This document shows, one piece after another, positions 6,683-11,258 of a stretch of 11,258 bases of DNA. Numbering within the stretch: position 1 is the stretch's first letter; each line of letters begins with the position of its first letter. This stretch comes from an uncultured beta proteobacterium (GTDB lineage: Bacteria > Pseudomonadota > Gammaproteobacteria > Burkholderiales > Burkholderiaceae). The translations under genes and the position numbers were made by a program. The notes beneath the pieces were generated by a model. That model saw nothing but the letters and a program-made list of their open reading frames with translations, had not been told where the DNA came from and did not search any database. The DNA lies in contig CAIMXN010000086.1 of the NCBI GenBank assembly GCA_903845455.1, forward strand, positions 1 through 11,258, in the 5' to 3' direction.

Positions 6683-7729
6683 TTACTCGAATGTGGGACT
6701 CTTTACTCCCAGTACCTTATGAAGCTTAGGAGAGGTCGTGGTGTATTGCAACTGAATCTGTTTTTCAGGGTATAGATATGCGGCTGCCGCAAAGGCCGCC
6801 AGTGCTGCCTCATGAAATCCTGACAAAATCAACTTCTTTTTTCCAGGATAGTAATTAATATCACCAACCGCATAAATTCCGGGAATACTAGTTTGAAAGG
6901 TGGCGGTATTGACGGTGATTTGCTTGCGATCAATTTCCAAACCCCAATCTGCAATGGGTCCTAATTTAGGGGACAGGCCAAAAAATACCAAAACATCATC
7001 GACTGGTACTTGGTGGATCTTGCCGTCAATATCAGTAACGCCAATTTCGCTCAGGCGATGGTTCATCGTTTCGAAGCTAGTAGGCTGTCCAATGATAAAT
7101 GCCATTTCATGTGAGGCGCAGAACCCTCGCATCTTGGCAATCGATGTTGGCGCTGCTTTGAAATCATCCCGTCGATGAATCAGAGTGACACTCTGGGCTT
7201 TACCAACAAAGTGAAGGGCCCAGTCTAAGGCTGAGTCGCCACCACCACAAACCACAATGCGCTTGTCATTAAAGCGTTCCGGATCTTTAACGCTATAAAA
7301 AAGTTGTTTACCCTCAAATGCCTCAATACCATCTAGTCGCAAGGTACGAGGCTGAAAGGCGCCAACTCCAGCGGCAATAAAAACGGTCTTACTAATAAAT
7401 TCCTGACCAAGAGAGGTATTGAGCTTTAGACGACCATCCGTTTGCTGCTCAAGAGAAACAACTTCTTGCCCAAGATGGAATTGAGCTCCAAATGGCGCTA
7501 TTTGTTTGAGAAGTTGATTGGTGAGTTCTTGCCCAGTACATACCGGAATTGCAGGGATGTCGTAAATGGGTTTATCTGGATAAAGTTCTACACATTGACC
7601 ACCTACTGCTGGTAGTGAATCAATCACATGTGCTTTGATTTCCAAGAGACCTAGCTCAAAGACCTGAAAGAGTCCCACTGGACCAGCGCCAATAATGACT
7701 GCATCGGTTTCAATAGGTTCTTGCAACAC
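6683..7729 (-). CDS. Ferredoxin/flavodoxin-NADP+ reductase, thioredoxin-reductase-like type
   Basis: A 348-residue FAD enzyme that moves electrons between NADPH and ferredoxin. The FAD-binding loop IIGAGPVGLF is at 12-21, followed by VGGQCVELYPDKPIYDIPA (42-60), a hallmark of this subgroup. The NADP-binding loop VCGGGDSALDW is at 160-170, with basic HRRDDF at 185-190 for the NADP phosphate. A second FAD motif, YAVGDINYYPGKKK, is near the C-terminus. The CxxC redox pair of true thioredoxin reductase is absent after GGGDSA, and the C-terminal tail SPKLHKVLGV is the extension seen in YumC-like reductases. The start is GTG with a weak AAGAGA upstream; a TTG one codon later is the alternative. It lies 37 bp after the 7Fe ferredoxin gene, its probable electron partner. 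Confidence 0.93.
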   Translation of the reverse strand: MLQEPIETDAVIIGAGPVGLFQVFELGLLEIKAHVIDSLPAVGGQCVELYPDKPIYDIPAIPVCTGQELTNQLLKQIAPFGAQFHLGQEVVSLEQQTDGRLKLNTSLGQEFISKTVFIAAGVGAFQPRTLRLDGIEAFEGKQLFYSVKDPERFNDKRIVVCGGGDSALDWALHFVGKAQSVTLIHRRDDFKAAPTSIAKMRGFCASHEMAFIIGQPTSFETMNHRLSEIGVTDIDGKIHQVPVDDVLVFFGLSPKLGPIADWGLEIDRKQITVNTATFQTSIPGIYAVGDINYYPGKKKLILSGFHEAALAAFAAAAYLYPEKQIQLQYTTTSPKLHKVLGVKSPTFE

Positions 7730-7766
7730 TAAATCTCTTGGCTATATCTGCGAGTAGCTTTAATAA

Positions 7767-8090
7767 TTACTTGACTAGTTGATCAAGCTTATTTTTGACA
7801 TCTTTCCACTCATCCGCGTCAGGCAATGCAGCTTTAGATTTAGTGATGGAGGTAAACGATGGGGACAAGTCCGCATTCAGTTTGATGAAATCTTGTTGAT
7901 CACCTGGAACATCATCTTCTGCGTAAATAGCATTGACTGGACACTCGGGCACACATACAGCGCAGTCGATGCACTCATCTGGGTCGATCACTAAAAAATT
8001 AGGACCTTCACGGAAGCAGTCAACAGGGCAGACGTCAACACAGTCTGTGTATTTACAGCGGATACAGGATTCGGTAACAACGTAAGTCAT
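7767..8090 (-). CDS. fdxA: 7Fe ferredoxin with [3Fe-4S] and [4Fe-4S] clusters
   Basis: A 107-residue soluble electron carrier, matching Azotobacter ferredoxin I (106) in length and cysteine pattern. C9, C17 and C50 are placed to bind the [3Fe-4S] cluster, and C21, C40, C43 and C46 the [4Fe-4S] cluster; C12 and C25 are extra. The two cluster-binding halves are CIRCKYTDCVDVCP and CIDCAVCVPECP. The rest is the long acidic C-terminal extension of the seven-iron class. It is the first gene of a likely fdxA, ferredoxin reductase, thyA, folA transcription unit and is divergent from the hydroxyacid dehydrogenase. In some bacteria such a ferredoxin regulates its reductase; whether that holds here is unknown. 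No obvious Shine-Dalgarno precedes the ATG. Confidence 0.95.
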   Translation of the reverse strand: MTYVVTESCIRCKYTDCVDVCPVDCFREGPNFLVIDPDECIDCAVCVPECPVNAIYAEDDVPGDQQDFIKLNADLSPSFTSITKSKAALPDADEWKDVKNKLDQLVK

Positions 8091-8212
8091 GGTAGTTTTG
8101 TCTTAAGAGCCTGGGCGGTGCATTGGCTGCTAGGTTATAAAACATCAATTTTAGCTGAATTAGCCTATTTTTCAGGCAAAAAACCGAATTTACTTGAGGT
8201 ACAGTTCTAAAC
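8091..8212. promoter_or_regulatory. Divergent intergenic region between fdxA and the 2-hydroxyacid dehydrogenase
   Basis: This 122-bp AT-rich gap must hold promoters for both genes. On the minus strand TATAAC (8139 to 8134) is a 5/6 -10 match for fdxA, giving a leader of about 40 nt, but no good -35 is seen. On the plus strand a weak TACAGT (8200-8205) precedes the dehydrogenase ATG by 7 nt. GAGG at 8195-8198 is too far from that ATG (14 nt) for a normal ribosome-binding site. No clear operator repeat. Confidence 0.4.
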
Positions 8213-9235
8213 ATGAATAATCCTGAAAATAACCAATCCCTCAGTAATAAACCCAAGATTTTGGTAGCTAGAGCCATATTTCCAGAGGCACTCGCCAAAT
8301 TAGCAGAATCTTTTGAGGTGCGATCCAATCAGGCTGATCAAGTCTTTACACCCCAAGAACTCCAAAAAGAACTCTCTGAAGTTGTAGGGGCTTTAGTCAC
8401 GGGCAGCGAAAGAATTGACGCTGGAGCTATCGCAGGCGCAAAAAATTTGAAGATAGTAGCTAATGTTTCCGTTGGTTATAACAACTTTGATGTGCCCGCT
8501 ATGAGCGCAGCAAATGTCATGGCAAGTAATACTCCGGATGTTTTAACCGATACCACTGCTGATTTTGGTTTTGCTCTTTTGATGGCAACCGCACGTCGTA
8601 TTACAGAGTCAGAGCATTGGATTCGTGCTGGCAAATGGGATCAGTGGTCGATTGTCAATAACCCCTTGGGTATGGATTTACATCACAGTACACTTGGCAT
8701 TATTGGCATGGGTCGCATTGGTCAAGGCATTGCAAAGCGTGCACTAGGCTTTGGTATGAAAGTGATTTATCACAACCGTAGTCGTCTCTCCGAGTCCGAT
8801 GAAAAGGCCTGTGCTGCAAGCTATGTTTCCAAGGAAGAATTGTTGCGCAATGCGGATCATGTAGTTTTAGTTTTGCCTTATACCGCTCATAGTCATCATA
8901 CGATTGGCGCAAAAGAAATTGCCTTGATGAAACCCACTGCAACCCTAGTAAACATTGCGCGCGGCGGTATTGTGGATGATCTTGCCTTAGCTCAAGCCTT
9001 AAAGGCCGGAACAATTTTTGCAGCTGGCTTAGATGTCTTTGAAGGTGAGCCTCAAGTTAATCCTGAGTTACTCAAATTAAGTAATGTTGTATTGGCTCCC
9101 CATATTGCCAGCGCTACCGAAAAAACCCGCAGAGCAATGGTAGATCTTGCGATTGAAAATTTACGTGCCGCGCTCGATGGCAAGAAACCACCCAACTTAA
9201 TTAATCCTGAATTATTTAAAACTTTGAAAAATTGA
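8213..9235 (+). CDS. D-isomer-specific 2-hydroxyacid dehydrogenase (glyoxylate/hydroxypyruvate reductase type)
   Basis: A 340-residue NAD(P)H-dependent cytoplasmic dehydrogenase that interconverts 2-oxoacids and D-2-hydroxyacids. The N-terminal substrate domain includes NVSVGYNNFDVPA (84-96), typical of glyoxylate/hydroxypyruvate reductases. The nucleotide-binding domain has the GMGRIG loop at 165-170, followed by the HNRSR segment (187-191), whose basic residues fit NADP(H) preference. The catalytic triad is in place: R250 in NIARGGIVDD, E279 in DVFEGEP and H297 in APHIASAT. Glyoxylate or hydroxypyruvate as substrate is inference; a D-glycerate dehydrogenase annotation is equally likely in databases. 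There is a slightly extended, polar N-terminus (about 13 residues) before PKILVAR. The gene stands alone, divergent from fdxA and convergent with the small membrane protein gene. Confidence 0.92.
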   Translation: MNNPENNQSLSNKPKILVARAIFPEALAKLAESFEVRSNQADQVFTPQELQKELSEVVGALVTGSERIDAGAIAGAKNLKIVANVSVGYNNFDVPAMSAANVMASNTPDVLTDTTADFGFALLMATARRITESEHWIRAGKWDQWSIVNNPLGMDLHHSTLGIIGMGRIGQGIAKRALGFGMKVIYHNRSRLSESDEKACAASYVSKEELLRNADHVVLVLPYTAHSHHTIGAKEIALMKPTATLVNIARGGIVDDLALAQALKAGTIFAAGLDVFEGEPQVNPELLKLSNVVLAPHIASATEKTRRAMVDLAIENLRAALDGKKPPNLINPELFKTLKN

Positions 9236-9261
9236 AATTGAAATTACTCAGTTTCAATTTC
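9234..9261. repeat. Perfect 10-bp inverted repeat overlapping two convergent stop codons (possible terminator)
   Basis: Positions 9234-9243 pair perfectly with 9252-9261 around an 8-nt loop. The left arm begins inside the dehydrogenase TGA, and the loop and right arm contain the stop and last codons of the small membrane protein gene. On the minus strand the stem is followed by AATTTTT, so it may terminate that transcript. On the plus strand there is no T run. Only two G-C pairs, so the stem is weak. Confidence 0.5.
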
Positions 9262-9537
9262 TTCTGGCAGTTCTTTAATCGCGATTTCAATACCGCCGAA
9301 GGTATCTGCAACCCAGTTGTAGACTTTGCATGCAATCCACAGCAAACCAAAGCCAAGCAGGGCATTGAGTATTAGAGCTGAGATTACTGTAAAGCCAGGG
9401 ATTGCACCATCTCGAATGAAGGCTACAAATAGAGCCAACAAAACAATGGGAACGGAAAAGCAAAGATAAACCAAAACAAGCGTTTTAGCGGTATGCATTG
9501 GATCGAGGAAGACAATTTCTTTTTTACTGAGTTTCAT
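9244..9537 (-). CDS. Small two-helix membrane protein, DUF3566-like
   Basis: A 97-residue protein with two hydrophobic helices (about 17-41 and 49-72), a basic N-terminus, and a short acidic tail (PEEIETE). The topology suggests an inner-membrane hairpin. The segment after helix 2, VYNWVADTFGGIEIAIKE, resembles the YN-x-x-AD-x-x-GGIE/V ending that I recall in DUF3566 membrane proteins, and DPMHTAKT before helix 1 fits the family's DP start; this match is from memory. No biochemical function is known to me. It begins 11 bp after the moeA stop, in the same direction, so it is probably the last gene of the mobA-moeA transcript. No Shine-Dalgarno is seen, which points to coupling with moeA. It is a real gene rather than a shadow: tight spacing, compact helices and a coherent C-terminal motif. 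Confidence 0.8.
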   Translation of the reverse strand: MKLSKKEIVFLDPMHTAKTLVLVYLCFSVPIVLLALFVAFIRDGAIPGFTVISALILNALLGFGLLWIACKVYNWVADTFGGIEIAIKELPEEIETE

Positions 9538-9548
9538 GAGGAACTATC

Positions 9549-10865
9549 TTAAAGCAGTCCTTCAAAAAGCGCCACATCTACCCAGTCCCCAGGTGCAACA
9601 TTTCCTTGGTCATGATGAAGTATCACAAAGCAGTTGGCCTCACTCATGGAGCGCAAAATGCCAGCACCTTGACTGCCAGTAAGTTTGACTGTCGGTTTGC
9701 CATCTGTGCCACGCCCCAAAATAGCACGCTGAAATTCTGTGCGGCCAGGTTTCTTCCGGATTGTCAATTCTGAGATAGCTTGGGTTAGTTGGGCTTCAGT
9801 CTGATTAGCGCCATTGAGCTGTAAGAGGGCTGAGCGAACAAATTGATAGAAGGTCACCATCACGGCAACAGGGTTACCAGGTAAACCGAAGAATAGGGTT
9901 TTACGGGGTGATGCTTGACCTGCAACCGGCTTAAGTGTCCCAAATGCCATTGGCCTACCTGGGCGCATGGCAATCTTCCAGAACCCAACATCACCCAGTT
10001 CTTGCATGATTTGTTTGGTGAAGTCTGCTTCACCGACGGAGACGCCCCCTGAGGAGATCAGAACATCAGCAACTTTGGCAGCATTGCAAAAAGCTGCTTT
10101 AAGGGAGGCTGGGTCATCACGCACGATGCCGCAGTCAACGATGTCTAGGTTTAAGCGATTCAATAAGCCGGTGAGGCTATAGCGATTGCTATCGTAAATA
10201 CTTCCCGTATCCAATTCTTGTCCCAAGGCTCGTAACTCATCACCTGAAGAAAGGATCGCCACCTTGAGTTTGCGATGTACTTTGAGTGAAGCTACACCTA
10301 AAGAGGCCGCTAAACCTAAATCAGAGGGCCGTAAGAGTCGTCCAGCCTTAATTGCAGGCTTCCCTTTTTGCAGGTCTTCTCCACGTAGGCGGCGATTCTC
10401 ACCTGGCTTTAGTAGGTTCTGTTTGAACTCGATGGATTGATTACTTTGAGAATTGCTTAGCTCTTGGGGAATGACGGTATCGCAGCCATCAGGCATGACT
10501 GCGCCAGTCATGATCTTGAGACATTCTCCAACACTAATTCCGCCTTCATAAGGCTTTCCAGCATAAGCTGTACCAACTACCTTTAAAGAAACGATCACTG
10601 CAGAATTTCCAAGACAGGCGCTGTTAAAAGCGTAACCATCCATAGCCGAGTTATCCGCAGCTGGCACATCAATAGGTGAAAGTAAATCTTCAGCCAGAAT
10701 GCGATTGATCGCTTGATCTAAAGAGACGGATATAAGCTTACTGGGGTCGTCAATATTTTTAGCTTCTTCAAGAAGCTCTTTGACTAAGTCGGCGATCGCT
10801 TTGCGTGCTTCATCAACATGCAATGAAGAGTTTAAGAGTATCGGGTCATTGGGAGAATGTTTCAT
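9549..10865 (-). CDS. moeA: Molybdopterin molybdenumtransferase MoeA
   Basis: A 438-residue cytoplasmic enzyme that inserts molybdate into adenylyl-molybdopterin to give Mo-molybdopterin; its substrate comes from Mog. Motifs in order: PAADNSAMDGYAF (68-80), GTAYAGKPYEGG (98-109), IMTGAVMPDGCDTVIPQE (118-135), PGENRRLRGEDLQKG (154-168), AILSSGDEL (203-211), GSIYDSNRYSL (221-231), LISSGGVSVGEADF (269-282), AMRPGRPMAFG (299-309) and FGLPGNPVAVMVTF (326-339). It is slightly longer than E. coli MoeA (411), with about 20 extra residues before the first conserved helix. Its ATG overlaps the mobA stop in ATGA, showing translational coupling. No good Shine-Dalgarno is visible. The small membrane protein gene follows 11 bp downstream. 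Confidence 0.96.
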   Translation of the reverse strand: MKHSPNDPILLNSSLHVDEARKAIADLVKELLEEAKNIDDPSKLISVSLDQAINRILAEDLLSPIDVPAADNSAMDGYAFNSACLGNSAVIVSLKVVGTAYAGKPYEGGISVGECLKIMTGAVMPDGCDTVIPQELSNSQSNQSIEFKQNLLKPGENRRLRGEDLQKGKPAIKAGRLLRPSDLGLAASLGVASLKVHRKLKVAILSSGDELRALGQELDTGSIYDSNRYSLTGLLNRLNLDIVDCGIVRDDPASLKAAFCNAAKVADVLISSGGVSVGEADFTKQIMQELGDVGFWKIAMRPGRPMAFGTLKPVAGQASPRKTLFFGLPGNPVAVMVTFYQFVRSALLQLNGANQTEAQLTQAISELTIRKKPGRTEFQRAILGRGTDGKPTVKLTGSQGAGILRSMSEANCFVILHHDQGNVAPGDWVDVALFEGLL

Positions 10866-11257
10866 TTGGATAGCGCTTCTAAATACTGCAGCTCTTCAGG
10901 AGTATTGACGTTTGCAAAGGCCTCAGTATTTTCGAAAATAACTGTGCTGGTGCGTAACTCCTTGAACCAGCGATCAATCTTAAAGTCACCTTTGCTCAGA
11001 AAAGCACTTAGAGAGTTGCTCACATCACTACGCATGAGGCAGAAGACTGGTTGTGCCCAGACTTTCCCATTCGATTCTTTGGTGGAGGCGTAAACCAATT
11101 GATAGCCTCCACTTTCCAGCTCTGTTGCAAGCTTAAAGCCTAAATCAAGCGGCATCCGTGGTGAGTCGCAAGGCGTAGTCAGAAGATAAGGTGTCGTACA
11201 GATCTTGAGTCCAGCAGAAAATCCAGCTAAGGGGCCAGAAAAGTCAGGAGTCTCATC
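10862..11257 (-). CDS. mobA: Molybdenum cofactor guanylyltransferase MobA (N-terminus lies beyond the right edge)
   Basis: The last 131 codons of mobA; the reading frame stays open to the window edge, so the apparent ATG at 11155 is internal. MobA joins GMP from GTP to Mo-molybdopterin, giving the guanine dinucleotide form (MGD) used by DMSO-reductase-family enzymes such as nitrate reductase. Visible family motifs are DETPDFSGPLAGFSAGL right at the edge and TTPCDSPRMPLDL, where the Asp of PCDSP is the expected metal ligand, followed by QPVFCLMRSD and FLSKGDFKIDRWF in the C-terminal part. The GTP-binding N-terminal motif (LAGG-type, RMGxDK) is outside. E. coli MobA has 194 residues, so about 60 are missing. 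The stop overlaps the moeA start by 4 bp (ATGA). Confidence 0.93.
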   Translation of the reverse strand, partial: DETPDFSGPLAGFSAGLKICTTPYLLTTPCDSPRMPLDLGFKLATELESGGYQLVYASTKESNGKVWAQPVFCLMRSDVSNSLSAFLSKGDFKIDRWFKELRTSTVIFENTEAFANVNTPEELQYLEALSK

Positions 11258-11258
11258 C

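Noticed and set aside
8163..8177. Short GCCT/AGGC hairpin followed by A-rich DNA in the fdxA-dehydrogenase gap
   Set aside because: A 4-bp stem with no T run on the proper side, located between divergent genes where no terminator is expected.
10862..11155. Complete 97-residue gene starting at ATG 11155
   Set aside because: The frame continues open to the window edge and encodes MobA motifs (GPLAG, PCDSP) upstream of that ATG, so it is an internal Met.

Overview
The window looks like ordinary chromosome from a betaproteobacterium of the Burkholderiaceae, most likely Polynucleobacter. The organism call is inference. It rests on moderate GC (mid-40s % by eye), the betaproteobacterial character of the proteins, and combinations such as a TakP-like TRAP binding protein with a Tat signal, a 7Fe ferredoxin and a thioredoxin-reductase-like ferredoxin reductase. 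Genes are packed tightly, there is no gene-free stretch of 300 bases, and I see no tRNA, rRNA, CRISPR array, insertion sequence, prophage or integrase.

Layout. Left edge (minus strand): a Ste24-type M48 membrane protease followed 6 bp later by the 5' part of rsgA, which runs off the window. Divergent from the protease, 15 bp away, is orn (oligoribonuclease, plus), which meets mog (molybdopterin adenylyltransferase, minus) at a strong bidirectional terminator. mog is divergent from pmbA/tldE (plus) with only 26 bp between start codons. After pmbA comes a Tat-exported TRAP substrate-binding protein (plus) with its own candidate promoter. The middle is a minus-strand cluster read fdxA, ferredoxin-NADP reductase, thyA, folA. 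Divergent from fdxA across 122 bp is a D-2-hydroxyacid dehydrogenase (glyoxylate/hydroxypyruvate reductase type, plus). The right end is a minus-strand molybdenum cofactor operon read mobA (5' end outside the window), moeA, then a small two-helix membrane protein of the DUF3566 look.

How the genes work together. Mog, MoeA and MobA are the last steps of molybdenum cofactor synthesis (adenylylation of molybdopterin, molybdate insertion, GMP attachment), but they sit in two places about 7 kb apart. ThyA and FolA form the thymidylate/folate cycle: ThyA oxidises methylene-tetrahydrofolate to dihydrofolate and FolA reduces it back with NADPH. The ferredoxin and its NADPH-linked reductase directly upstream form a natural redox pair. 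Orn (final nanoRNA degradation), PmbA/TldE (partner of TldD), the M48 protease and RsgA (30S maturation GTPase) are housekeeping functions.

I found no convincing new multi-gene system. The items most worth a second look are small-scale: several divergent genes have a good -10 hexamer placed so that transcription would begin at or next to the start codon, with no Shine-Dalgarno; a small DUF3566-like membrane protein is attached to the Moco operon; a 10-bp perfect inverted repeat overlaps the stop codons of two convergent genes; and a Tat-dependent TRAP binding protein has no permease genes beside it.
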